Shown in pieces: positions 21,357 to 28,901 of a stretch of 47,892 bases of DNA (its first letter is position 1; every line of letters begins with the position of its first letter). The translations under genes and the position numbers were made by a program. Under the pieces are notes generated by a model. The model was not told the origin of the DNA. It saw nothing but the letters and a program-made list of their open reading frames with translations, and did no database searches. This DNA comes from an uncultured Clostridium sp. (GTDB taxonomy: Bacteria; Bacillota; Clostridia; Peptostreptococcales; Peptostreptococcaceae), in contig UQCY01000001.1 in assembly GCA_900539645.1 (NCBI GenBank), positions 1 to 47,892 on the forward strand, read 5' to 3'.

Positions 21357-21514
21357 AAGAATTTATTATAATATCTAATAATATCAATATTTTTCTTAAA
21401 AAATTCATCTAATAGTATTTATATTATTATCTAATAATTGTCCATAAATTTATTCTATTTTTATATAGTTTATATTTACAATTGCCGTTATAATTATATA
21501 TAGATAAAATTTTT

Positions 21515-21569
21515 AGAAAGGACATAAATTTTTGAAAAATAATCTTTGAAAAGATAATATTTTTTTCAA
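21515..21569 (+). promoter_or_regulatory. sortase leader: ribosome site, five-codon leader frame and hairpin
   Basis: AGAAAGGAC is followed at a normal distance by TTG AAA AAT AAT CTT TGA, a five-codon frame. The same bases form the left arm of an AT-rich hairpin (TTGAAAAATAATCTTT with AAAGATAATATTTTTTTCAA). The sortase ATG at 21582 has no ribosome site of its own. This may be a leader or attenuation device, or a chance arrangement in AT-rich DNA. Confidence 0.35.
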
Positions 21570-21581
21570 ATTATTATAGAT

Positions 21582-22301
21582 ATGAACAAACATTTAAGAA
21601 ATTTTATTTCGGTGATTCTCGTCGCAGTTATGGCTTTTAGTGGCTACAAGATTGTGACGACGCTTCTAGATTACAAGAAGGCAAGCGATACCTATACTGA
21701 AATTCGGGAAAACTACAGTCCTGAAGCTGAAGAAGGTTTAATGGAAGATGATTTAAAAAATATAAATCCAGACTACAGACTTTGGCTTTTCGTTGAAAAT
21801 ACAAATATAAATTATCCAGTTGTGTCTTATGGAAATAACGACTACTACCTTTATAGAGATTTTCTTGGTCAGGATTCAAAATCTGGTACTCTATTTATGG
21901 ATTACAGAAACAATTTTGAAGAGGACGAAAGCTCTGTAATATATGGACATAATATGAAGAACAAAACTATGTTTAATAATTTAGAGCTCTTCAAAGAGAA
22001 GAACTTTTGGAACAAGGATTCTTTGATTCACATATATAGAGGAGATTATGAGTATATTTACGAGCCGTTTTCTGTATTTGTAGCAAAACCAGAATTTGAT
22101 TACGTCAAAGTAGATTTCGATGGAGAAAACGACTTCAATGAATATATGAATCAGGTAAAAGCTAGTTCCACATATTGGAATAAGGATGCAGCTCCAAAGT
22201 ATAAAGATAAGATATTGACTTTATCTACTTGTAGCTACGAATTCGACGATGCTAGAACAGTTCTTGAAGCAAAACTAATCGACAAAATACCTGTTGAGTA
22301 A
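21582..22301 (+). CDS. srtB: class B sortase
   Basis: 239 aa membrane-anchored cysteine transpeptidase that links surface proteins to peptidoglycan. A basic N-terminus and one membrane helix (residues about 8-27) precede the sortase barrel. The catalytic His is H123 in YGHNM, the Cys is C217 in LSTCSYEF and the Arg is R225 in DDARTVLEAKL. The SrtB type is supported by the YGHNM..LSTCSYEF context and an N-terminal helical extension. No protein in this window has a recognisable C-terminal sorting signal, so its substrates are elsewhere. In-frame starts upstream are blocked by a TAA, so this ATG is the first available despite its poor ribosome site. Confidence 0.92.
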   Translation: MNKHLRNFISVILVAVMAFSGYKIVTTLLDYKKASDTYTEIRENYSPEAEEGLMEDDLKNINPDYRLWLFVENTNINYPVVSYGNNDYYLYRDFLGQDSKSGTLFMDYRNNFEEDESSVIYGHNMKNKTMFNNLELFKEKNFWNKDSLIHIYRGDYEYIYEPFSVFVAKPEFDYVKVDFDGENDFNEYMNQVKASSTYWNKDAAPKYKDKILTLSTCSYEFDDARTVLEAKLIDKIPVE

Positions 22302-22376
22302 TTAATATAAATTCAAGGTTAAAATATTATAAAAGTAAGTGTTATAAAGGTTGAATATTATAAGGGGGGATTATTT

Positions 22377-23195
22377 ATGGATACTTCTACAACTGATTCA
22401 AGATTTGCCAGTGAAGCAGAAGAAAAAGAATATAAGAAAAATATTCTAAAAATAGCTCTCTTCGTTGGGGAGCTTATGATAAAAAACGGTGCAGAAACTT
22501 CAAGAGTTGAAGATAGCGTTCTTAGAATCTGTAGATCTCAAGGTTTTTATCATGCAAATGTCTTTACAACTCCAACAGTTGTAATAATTTCAGACGAAAA
22601 ATTTGACGGATTTTGTTTTATGAAAACTATCGACAAGAGAGGAATAAATTTAAATAAGATTTCTATGCTAAACAATTTTTCAAGAGAGTTCTGCTCTGTA
22701 AAAAATCCAGATATAGATAAATCTATAGCTGAATTATACGAAATAGATAGAGCTAAACCTTATCCACTTTGGTTCTTCTATTCATGCACAGGTCTTGCAT
22801 CTGCTTGCTTTGCCTGTTTACTTGGAGGAAACCAACTTCAAAACTTCATATTCACATTTATAGTTGCCATAATAGGGGATATTATCTATGACCAGACTAT
22901 GAAGATAAGTTCGATTTCTGCATTTTCGTGCGTGGTCGCTTCATTTGTAATAACAATACTCGGTGTTGTACTTACTGAACTACATATAATAAACACACCT
23001 ACAATGCTTATAGTTGGATCTATCATGCCACTTCTTCCAGGGGTTGCCGTTATAAAATCTATACGTGACCTTATATCTGGAAACCTAATATCTGGTATAT
23101 CTAGGGTATTTGAAGCTTTTATGATACTTTTATCTATAGCTTCAGGAGTTGGGGTTGTTCTTGATTTATGGTTCAAATTAGGAGGTGTTTTATAA
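22377..23195 (+). CDS. ThrE-type exporter, N-terminal subunit (YjjP-like)
   Basis: 272 aa. The first 130 residues are the soluble ThrE/DUF1212 domain, with the signature NGAETSRVEDSVLRICRSQG. Five hydrophobic segments follow (WFFYSCTGLASACFACLLGG, FIFTFIVAIIGDIIYD, FVITILGVVLTELHI, TPTMLIVGSIMPLLPGVAVI, VFEAFMILLSIASGVGVVLD). Family members export threonine and serine (ThrE) or succinate-like acids (YjjPB). Ribosome site AAGGGGGG lies 6-7 bases before the ATG. Its stop overlaps the start of the second subunit (TAATG), so the two are translationally coupled halves of one transporter. Confidence 0.88.
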   Translation: MDTSTTDSRFASEAEEKEYKKNILKIALFVGELMIKNGAETSRVEDSVLRICRSQGFYHANVFTTPTVVIISDEKFDGFCFMKTIDKRGINLNKISMLNNFSREFCSVKNPDIDKSIAELYEIDRAKPYPLWFFYSCTGLASACFACLLGGNQLQNFIFTFIVAIIGDIIYDQTMKISSISAFSCVVASFVITILGVVLTELHIINTPTMLIVGSIMPLLPGVAVIKSIRDLISGNLISGISRVFEAFMILLSIASGVGVVLDLWFKLGGVL

Positions 23196-23833
23196 TGGGA
23201 GATATGTCTTTATGGGCTCACTTTATATTTGCCGCCGTTGCAACAGCTGGATTTGCAGTGTTCTTTAATGTACCTTTAAAACTACTATTCCCATCTGCTA
23301 TTGTTGGTGGTATTGGTTGGATTGTGTACTTAGTTATTATGGAATTTACAAACAATACATCTCTATCAGGATTTTTAGCAGCCGCTTCTGTATCGGCTAT
23401 GAGTGAAATCCTTGCTAGAAAAATGTATCAACCTGCAATTCTGTTCGTTATTTCAGGTATACTACCTCTAATTCCAGGGATTGGGCTTTATAACACAATG
23501 CTTGCAATTATTCAGGAAGACTACCTATTAGCCGCTACAAAAGGTGCAAGTGCTATGCTTCTTAGCTGCTCTATAGCTCTTGGAGTACTTGTTGTCACTG
23601 CCCTTGTTAGAACTGTAAATATTTATAGATTTAAAGGTGACTTACTTGCCAACCTTAGACCTATACTTAAAAAACGTGAATTTAATATAGAAGCGGATCC
23701 TCATACAAAGAAAAAGCCAGGTAAAAAGAAACTTGGTAAGAATATTAAGGTAAAAGAAAAAGACTTCAGTGGACTTGTAACTGAACATACTGCTGAATTT
23801 GAACTTCACTTACACGATGAAGATGAAAAATAA
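23195..23833 (+). CDS. ThrE-type exporter, C-terminal subunit (YjjB-like)
   Basis: 212 aa. About five membrane helices in the first 150 residues match the C-terminal half of ThrE (PAILFVISGILPLIPGIGLYNTMLAI is the conserved core loop and helix). A cytoplasmic Lys-rich tail follows (TKKKPGKKKLGKNIKVKEKDF), which YjjB proteins normally lack. The ATG chosen overlaps the stop of the first subunit and has GGAGG 10 bases upstream inside that gene; nine further in-frame codons upstream are excluded by the overlap logic. A shared terminator follows. Confidence 0.87.
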   Translation: MGDMSLWAHFIFAAVATAGFAVFFNVPLKLLFPSAIVGGIGWIVYLVIMEFTNNTSLSGFLAAASVSAMSEILARKMYQPAILFVISGILPLIPGIGLYNTMLAIIQEDYLLAATKGASAMLLSCSIALGVLVVTALVRTVNIYRFKGDLLANLRPILKKREFNIEADPHTKKKPGKKKLGKNIKVKEKDFSGLVTEHTAEFELHLHDEDEK

Positions 23834-23849
23834 ATATATTTAGAAAATA

Positions 23850-23889
23850 AAAAAAAGAGATACCTATAAATTTCTGGGTATCTCTTTTT
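23850..23889. terminator. bidirectional terminator between the exporter and RseC-like genes
   Basis: AAAAAGAGATACC ... GGTATCTCTTTTT forms a stem flanked by A and T runs on both sides, serving the plus-strand exporter and the minus-strand RseC-like gene. Confidence 0.88.
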
Positions 23890-23892
23890 CAT

Positions 23893-24330
23893 CTATAAAT
23901 CGAATAATATTTTTGTGACAACAGGAACGTATTCTCTACTCTCTTTAAACTTTTTATCGTTTATCTTTAAGTAGATATAAGAAAGTCCCATAAGTGCAAT
24001 ACCTATCACAGCAGCCACAATTTCTGTAGCTCCAGTAAAACCTATAGCATTAAGTGCATAGTATGAGCCTACTATCCCAACTATAAGAAGTATCATTGGT
24101 ATTACATAAACTAAAAATGTAGCCTTCATAACATTTATATGTTCCATACTTACCATAACGTGATCGCCAACTTTGGCACCGATAGTATTGTCCACTTCAA
24201 CTAAAATCTCTTCTGACTCTGACGAAACCGTCATACATTTACCACATTTTGATCAAGCAGACATCCTCATCATTCTCATTATAGCAGTATCTTCATCAAT
24301 TATCTCTACTATATATCCGTCCTGATTCAT
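23893..24330 (-). CDS. RseC/SoxR-reducing-system family protein with in-frame TGA (candidate selenoprotein)
   Basis: 145 codons if TGA is read as selenocysteine. The ATG at 24330 follows AGGAGGACAA and overlaps the end of the CsoR gene, so the start is well supported. Codons 1-25 read MNQDGYIVEIIDEDTAIMRM...SA, codon 26 is TGA (24253-24255), and the frame continues SKCGKCMTVSS to the end. RseC-family proteins normally have CxxCxxC here, so TGA sits on the first Cys. Two membrane helices follow (FLVYVIPMILLIVGIVGSYY and IVAAVIGIALMGLSYIYLKI). The family affects electron-transfer (Rsx/Rnf) or SoxR redox control; the role here is unknown. Alternatives: a nonsense mutation, a sequencing error, or translation from the internal ATG at 24234. 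Confidence 0.75.
24220..24233 (-). promoter_or_regulatory. candidate bacterial SECIS hairpin
   Basis: Minus strand TGACG-GTTT-CGTCA: a perfect 5-bp stem whose loop begins with G. It starts 19 bases after the in-frame TGA of the RseC-like gene and lies inside the coding sequence. A short stem with a G near the start of the loop at this distance fits known bacterial SECIS elements, which are weakly conserved. Not proven. Confidence 0.5.
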
Positions 24331-24338
24331 TTGTCCTC

Positions 24339-24668
24339 CTATTTTAAGAATTTGTAAATATTTTTCATTAGTTCCTCGATAAGTTCATCAGACTCATCTT
24401 GGCTCTCGTATTTTATACTCTCGGTAATACATCCTTTTATATGATTTTCAAGAATTATCTTTCCTACTTTATCTATAGCTGCTTTGGCAGCAGATATCTG
24501 AACAAGAATATCTATACAATATCTCTCGTCCTCAATCATATTTTGGATTCCTTTTACCTGTCCCTCTATTCTCTTTAATCTTTTAATAAGGTCATCTCTG
24601 TCATTTCTGGCAGAAAGTTTTCTTTCTTGATTGCCACCTCCGCAGCAAGCACACTTTTTATTTTCCAT
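24339..24668 (-). CDS. CsoR-family metal-sensing repressor
   Basis: 109 aa all-helical DUF156 repressor. C51, H76 and C80 have exactly the spacing of the Cu(I) ligands of CsoR (25 and 4 residues apart), which argues for copper sensing rather than the CstR persulfide type. A Cys-rich N-terminal tail (CACCGGG, residues 6-12) is extra. LIKRLKRIEGQVKGIQNMIE is the DNA-binding first helix. Its stop TAG overlaps the ribosome site of the RseC-like gene, so they form a two-gene operon. Ribosome site GAGG lies ahead of the ATG and a TATAAT box is visible upstream near 24717. No copper ATPase or chaperone is in the window. Confidence 0.92.
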   Translation of the reverse strand: MENKKCACCGGGNQERKLSARNDRDDLIKRLKRIEGQVKGIQNMIEDERYCIDILVQISAAKAAIDKVGKIILENHIKGCITESIKYESQDESDELIEELMKNIYKFLK

Positions 24669-24759
24669 AAAGAATTCCTCGTTCTTTCCCTATTTTTAGT
24701 TCCGTTGTCATTTATATTATATCATAGTAATATATCTTTTTTTTAAATCCTACTATAAG

Positions 24760-25182
24760 TTATTTTTTAAACACAAAGAAATAATACCATATTGCTATGA
24801 ATAATAATAATGATAATGCTATACTTCTACTCTGTCTTTTAGTTTCATCATAGCAAGTTCTTGATTTTGGGTTAAATGTAGCATATGGAAATGCTAAGAA
24901 TAATATTGAGTCTATCATTATACATATCTGAGCTAGTGCATCGTTCTGTAAAAGCATCGCTATTATACCTGCTAAACCAAACGCCACCTCAGCGTATAAA
25001 GCTATTCTCTGTTTTTTAAATTCTTTATAATATCCTGTCATCTCATCATGACACTCTTTTGAACAGCAGTTTAATTTTATTCCATTTGGTGTAGGAACAT
25101 CAAGTTTTCTATTTACATTTTTGATATTTCTACCACATTTTGAACACTGTCCAGCTTCTTTCATTATTACTTTTTTTGCCAT
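24760..25182 (-). CDS. zinc-ribbon membrane protein
   Basis: 140 aa, family not recognised. An N-terminal cysteine group (CSKCGRN at 13-19 and CCSKEC after about 25 residues) forms a probable zinc ribbon. Three hydrophobic segments follow (LYAEVAFGLAGIIAMLL, ICIMIDSILFLAFPYATF, SIALSLLLFIAIWYYFFVF) with a short basic loop. The cysteines are probably cytoplasmic. One of four zinc-ribbon membrane proteins between 24760 and 28136. The 69-aa zinc-ribbon gene ends 44 bases upstream, so they are likely co-transcribed. Confidence 0.75.
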   Translation of the reverse strand: MAKKVIMKEAGQCSKCGRNIKNVNRKLDVPTPNGIKLNCCSKECHDEMTGYYKEFKKQRIALYAEVAFGLAGIIAMLLQNDALAQICIMIDSILFLAFPYATFNPKSRTCYDETKRQSRSIALSLLLFIAIWYYFFVFKK

Positions 25183-25226
25183 ACCTAATAATTCTCCTTA
25201 CAATTTCACAATTTTTATAATTCCAT

Positions 25227-25436
25227 TTATTTAGCAATTAGCACATACATTCCAAATACAAGTACAAACATTAAAATTGCCCCTGAAACAACCATAGCTA
25301 TCTGGTCTTTTTTAGCATTTTTTGCTCTTTCTTCTTCCATTTTTATATATTCTTCTGTTTTCTTGATTTTAGTTCCGCATTTTCTGCATTTTTCTTCTCC
25401 AAATTTCATTGGATGTCCGCAACGCTGACATTTCAT
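25227..25436 (-). CDS. small zinc-ribbon membrane protein
   Basis: 69 aa. CQRCGHPMKFGEEKCRKCG at residues 3-21 is a classic four-Cys zinc ribbon, then a charged helical linker and one C-terminal membrane helix (IAMVVSGAILMFVLVFGMYVLIA). A tail-anchored cytoplasmic zinc ribbon of unknown role. Ribosome site GGAGAG precedes the ATG. It follows a terminator and precedes the 140-aa zinc-ribbon protein. Confidence 0.8.
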   Translation of the reverse strand: MKCQRCGHPMKFGEEKCRKCGTKIKKTEEYIKMEEERAKNAKKDQIAMVVSGAILMFVLVFGMYVLIAK

Positions 25437-25520
25437 TTCAAATCTCTCCTTCTTTCATATAAAAGCTTTTAATTCCACAAATTATATTGTATTACAAGAT
25501 TCCCTATCTTTCAATACATT

Positions 25521-25553
25521 AAAAAACACCATATCATTTTACTGATACGGTGT
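25521..25553 (-). terminator. intrinsic terminator of the 25588 gene
   Basis: Minus strand: ACACCGTATCAG-TAAAA-TGATATGGTGT followed by six T. Confidence 0.88.
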
Positions 25554-25587
25554 CAATTATTTTGTATTTATTTTATATCCAAAGCAA

Positions 25588-26367
25588 TTAATGCATGTAT
25601 TTATGTATTAAATAGTGGCATCTGTCCTTTGTAGACGTTGCAAGTGAGTCAAAATAAGCCCAATTTTCATCTGATTCACTTGTATCCTCAGATCCTACAG
25701 CATACGAAGCCATTTCATCTTTTTTGTTGATCCACTCTATCTCATCATTCTTTAATTCTTCTAACTCTCCATTTTCAAGAGCAGCTGAAATATCACTGTA
25801 AATCATATTTAAAAGAGTATCGTATTTTTTATAAATTTTACTAGTATAGTCTAAGAGTTTTTCCTGATTTCCGTTAAGCTCTGCATCTGCAAGCTCTCTA
25901 GCTTCTTTATCTAACTCATCCATCATACTCAGATATTTATCTTTTTTCTGTAGACCTAGATTTTCGCTACGTTTAATTTCTTCCTCAGCCTTCTTCTCTC
26001 CCTCTGCTTCAGATTTGCCATTTTCTTCTTCATCGTCTTTCTCTGTAGCTGGCTCTCCTGATACTTCATACTGTTTCTCGCTAGTTTTTTTAAGTATTTT
26101 TAACTCAGACTTTTGAGTATTTACTGTGTTGGCAAGATTTTTTCCAGCATTGAAATATCTAGCTACAACTGTGCAGCTTATAAATAAAACTACTAGAACA
26201 ACTACACTTATAATTATATTTCTAAATAAATTTATTCTATTTTTCCCACGTTCTTTTTTATTATTATCATTTTCCTGAGAAATACTAGTCATTTCTTCTC
26301 CACAAATAGGACATACTTTTTCTCCATCTTCTGCTTTTTTCCCACATTTAGGACAGAAATCCGTCAT
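25588..26367 (-). CDS. zinc-ribbon, single-pass membrane protein with extracellular helical domain
   Basis: 259 aa. An N-terminal zinc ribbon (CPKCGKKAEDGEKVCPICG, residues 5-23) is followed by a basic stretch, one membrane helix (NIIISVVVLVVLFISCTVVARYF near 45-67), a Glu-rich linker and a C-terminal helical domain of about 110 residues rich in Asp, Glu and Lys, with no family recognised. This zinc-ribbon-in, sensor-out layout is common in Clostridia and is of unknown function. It starts 41 bases after the amidase gene, so they are probably one transcript ending at the terminator near 25,540. Confidence 0.75.
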   Translation of the reverse strand: MTDFCPKCGKKAEDGEKVCPICGEEMTSISQENDNNKKERGKNRINLFRNIIISVVVLVVLFISCTVVARYFNAGKNLANTVNTQKSELKILKKTSEKQYEVSGEPATEKDDEEENGKSEAEGEKKAEEEIKRSENLGLQKKDKYLSMMDELDKEARELADAELNGNQEKLLDYTSKIYKKYDTLLNMIYSDISAALENGELEELKNDEIEWINKKDEMASYAVGSEDTSESDENWAYFDSLATSTKDRCHYLIHKYMH

Positions 26368-26408
26368 TTCATCACTCCCTTCTTTAGGTAATCAACTATA
26401 TTTACACT

Positions 26409-27272
26409 TTATTTTGCAAAATATTTATCTATACCATCAGAAATCCCTATAGCAATTTTTTCCTGATAATTTGGATCAGATAATTTTCTGTCCTCTTCAG
26501 GATTACTCATAAATCCTGTTTCAACTATAGTAACTGGTATTTTGCTCCAATTTATTCCCGACATTGTATCAGTTTCCATTACTCCATTATTCTTAGCTCC
26601 TGTTTCATTACATAACTCTAAAACTATGTCATCAGAAAGCTTTCTACTCTTATCATAAAGAGATACATAGCTGTTTCCTGCTGTCTGGCATAATGTAAGC
26701 GCTCCATTTGCTGCACTGCTATCACTTGAATTACAATGCACTCTTACAAATATATCAGCTCCACTTTGATAAGCTAAATCTGCTCTTTCCTTATTGCTTA
26801 TATCTACGTTGTTTTCATTTCTAACCATGTAGACTTCATATCCTCTATCTTTTAAAATCTTTTCCATTTTTTTAGATATTGAAAGAGTAACCTCATACTC
26901 AGGAACTTTTGTTTCACATCCTTCTGTGCCAGATGCAACCTTCATTTTTGTTTCCGTAGCTCCAGGCCCTATAGGCTCTTTATCGCTATTTTGATTTTGC
27001 TGATGTCCGGCATCTATAGCAACTTTTATCCCCTTTGTACTTTTTTTAGCTTCACTACTACTTGAAACAACTTCTTTATTGTCATTGAAGTTGTTGACCT
27101 TTGCATTAGAAGATTCCTTCTCTTCTAACATATCTAATATTTCTATATTAATCTGCTTCTGCTCTTCTAATTCCCTATTCATTCTTATAGCATTTATAGT
27201 TAAAAGAACATTACTCACTAAGAGTACTGATAAAAGTATTAATACTACTTTTTCGTTAATTCTTTTTTTCAT
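26409..27272 (-). CDS. N-acetylmuramoyl-L-alanine amidase (Amidase_3), membrane-anchored
   Basis: 287 aa. An N-terminal signal-anchor helix (VVLILLSVLLVSNVLLTINAI, residues 9-29) precedes a short Ser-rich linker and an Amidase_3 domain from about 80. Zinc ligands visible: IDAGHQQ (first His), the Glu in YEVTLSISK, FVRVHCNS (second His) and the catalytic Glu in VETGFMSN. It cleaves the bond between muramic acid and the stem peptide. It has an insertion after the first His (NQNSDKEPIGPGATETKMKV...), common to a subgroup of clostridial amidases. Upstream is a large perfect hairpin shared with the YARHG gene. Confidence 0.9.
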   Translation of the reverse strand: MKKRINEKVVLILLSVLLVSNVLLTINAIRMNRELEEQKQINIEILDMLEEKESSNAKVNNFNDNKEVVSSSSEAKKSTKGIKVAIDAGHQQNQNSDKEPIGPGATETKMKVASGTEGCETKVPEYEVTLSISKKMEKILKDRGYEVYMVRNENNVDISNKERADLAYQSGADIFVRVHCNSSDSSAANGALTLCQTAGNSYVSLYDKSRKLSDDIVLELCNETGAKNNGVMETDTMSGINWSKIPVTIVETGFMSNPEEDRKLSDPNYQEKIAIGISDGIDKYFAK

Positions 27273-27325
27273 TTTCTTTTACCCCTTCCATACTATCTTA
27301 CTAATTATATACTATAATTATTTAT

Positions 27326-27393
27326 AAGGGTAGAGAAAATATTGTAACCTTTTTTAATATGGTGTTAAAATTCATTATATTTTCTCTACCCTT
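27326..27393. terminator. perfect 17-bp inverted repeat between the YARHG and amidase genes
   Basis: AAGGGTAGAGAAAATAT (27326-27342) and its exact complement (27377-27393) enclose 34 bases. No strong T-run follows on either side, so it could be a weak terminator or an mRNA-processing hairpin. Confidence 0.5.
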
Positions 27394-27419
27394 AGCTCAT
27401 TATTATTTCTCTATTTTAT

Positions 27420-28136
27420 CTATTCTAAGCTTTTTATAAGCTCTACATTGTATTTTTCATAAGCATTTAAATCATTTACGTTATCTGTCGCATATGAGTT
27501 TGGATGATACCAACTTTTACTTCCAAAGTAATTATTATACTTATCTGTTTTAAATATATAACCGTGTCTTGCAAATATTTCATTTCTTATATACGCAAGC
27601 TGACTATCTGTACATCCACTTAATTCCTCAGGATCTATATACGCACTATCACTTCCTGGGAATAAATACGCATTACTGTCGTTATAATTGCTACTGTAGT
27701 AATCAACTGCATAATAATAATTTGATAAATCTCTTCCTGTAGCATCATAGCTATCATCAGGCTCATCCTGCTGAACACTCTGTTTAGGCTGATTCTGAAC
27801 CTGTTGCTGCTGTTGTTGATTATTTGCAACATTTGAAGTATTATCCACCTTATTTTTTGATGGAAGATACATATTTAAAGCCAACAATACTGTTACACAG
27901 ACAGCTACAACTGTTAAGAATATTAATATTGCACTTCCAAATTTTCCACTTTTTGAACTTTCTTTATGGGCAATATTTCTTCTTAATTCATATTCATAGT
28001 CATCATCGTAATCATCATCATAATCGTATTCATAATCGTATTCATATCTACTTGATCTTTTTCTTAATGGCTCTCCGCATCTATCACAATATTTAGCATC
28101 ATTTGGCATAATATTTCCACATCTACTACACTTCAT
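27420..28136 (-). CDS. zinc-ribbon membrane protein with C-terminal YARHG domain
   Basis: 238 aa. Zinc ribbon CSRCGNIMPNDAKYCDRCGE at residues 3-22; a Tyr/Asp-rich stretch (RYEYDYEYDYDDDYDDDYEYE) of about 25 residues; one membrane helix (AILIFLTVVAVCVTVLLALNMYL); a Gln/Asn-rich linker; and an extracellular YARHG domain (AYIRNEIFARHGYIF ... SYATDNVNDLNAYEKYNVELI), found in clostridial surface and lipoproteins, role unknown. Ribosome site GGAGG lies 8 bases before the ATG. Same design as the 25588 protein; the alternating Tyr/Asp tract is unusual. Confidence 0.85.
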   Translation of the reverse strand: MKCSRCGNIMPNDAKYCDRCGEPLRKRSSRYEYDYEYDYDDDYDDDYEYELRRNIAHKESSKSGKFGSAILIFLTVVAVCVTVLLALNMYLPSKNKVDNTSNVANNQQQQQQVQNQPKQSVQQDEPDDSYDATGRDLSNYYYAVDYYSSNYNDSNAYLFPGSDSAYIDPEELSGCTDSQLAYIRNEIFARHGYIFKTDKYNNYFGSKSWYHPNSYATDNVNDLNAYEKYNVELIKSLE

Positions 28137-28272
28137 TAAAATATCCTCCTATTTTTAATTTCAAACTTCATAGTATATTATACTATATTCATACTAATTT
28201 CAAACAGTACAATTTTTAATTTCAACTCTACATAGATAAAATCTATAAAACAATATATCTTTTCTTAAAAAT

Positions 28273-28315
28273 AAAAAAGACGTATATCCAAACAATCTGT
28301 TTAAATATACGCCTT
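28273..28315 (-). terminator. intrinsic terminator of the small secreted protein gene
   Basis: Minus strand: GGCGTATAT ... ATATACGTC followed by six T. The 28137-28429 gap otherwise holds the YARHG promoter and nothing I recognise. Confidence 0.8.
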
Positions 28316-28429
28316 TAAGTATTGTATATATTTTCTATTTCAATATCCATATTTTACCTTTTCACGTTTAGTTTTTTTATTAAATTTATATTTTGTAAAA
28401 CTTTATTTTTTATAATTCCATTTTTACAA

Positions 28430-28777
28430 CTATCTTACAGGTATTAAGTTGTAGTTAGCGTCGTAAGTATATACTTTTAAAGTTTTTTTGTTTACTAAAA
28501 CATTTTCTCCACCTACATTAAATACATGATATGCTTCTTTTAAGAATTTTTTATCTACGCTATTTCCTTCTTCATCGTATACAACTGCATCTTCTGCTAC
28601 GTTTAATACATCAACCACGTGAGCTTTTGCAACATCTGCTTCTACTCCAGCTCCTACTAGGCAACTTAAGTTAACTTTATTTGCTTCTTCTTCTCCTGAT
28701 ACTAATGCTGATACTGGTGCTGCGAATAATGCCATTAATGCTACTCCTGATACTAATACTGATAATTTCTTTTTCAT
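28430..28777 (-). CDS. small secreted protein
   Basis: 115 aa, not recognised. A clear Sec signal peptide (KKKLSVLVSGVALMALFAAPVSA, probable cleavage after VSA near residue 24) leaves a mature protein of about 90 residues, acidic first and then beta-rich (KVYTYDANYNLIPVR at the end), with a single Cys. The ATG chosen is 8 bases after GGAGG; an earlier GTG lies within that site. It has its own promoter with a palindrome over the -10 box and its own terminator. High-copy small exported proteins of this kind are common, but the function cannot be read from sequence. Confidence 0.75.
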   Translation of the reverse strand: MKKKLSVLVSGVALMALFAAPVSALVSGEEEANKVNLSCLVGAGVEADVAKAHVVDVLNVAEDAVVYDEEGNSVDKKFLKEAYHVFNVGGENVLVNKKTLKVYTYDANYNLIPVR

Positions 28778-28866
28778 AGTGAACACCTCCATATAATCCC
28801 TTTGACTTAATTTTTTTAGTCTGTAATTTGTATTTTTTTAATTTGTTTTCTTTGTTCCTTGTCTAT

Positions 28867-28901
28867 GTCTATATCATAGACCATAACTTTTATTAATTCA
28901 A
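28867..28901 (-). promoter_or_regulatory. promoter with overlapping palindrome, small secreted protein
   Basis: Minus strand: TTGAAT (28896-28901), 17 bases, TATGAT (28873-28878). The 15-base palindrome GTCTATATCATAGAC (28867-28881) covers the -10 box and looks like a repressor operator. The leader is then about 90 nt. Confidence 0.45.

Noticed and set aside
23893..24234. Reading the RseC-like gene as a 113-aa protein starting at the ATG at 24234
   Set aside because: That ATG lies just after the Cys motif, has no ribosome site, and would discard the conserved N-terminal domain. The upstream ATG at 24330 has a consensus site coupled to the CsoR gene.
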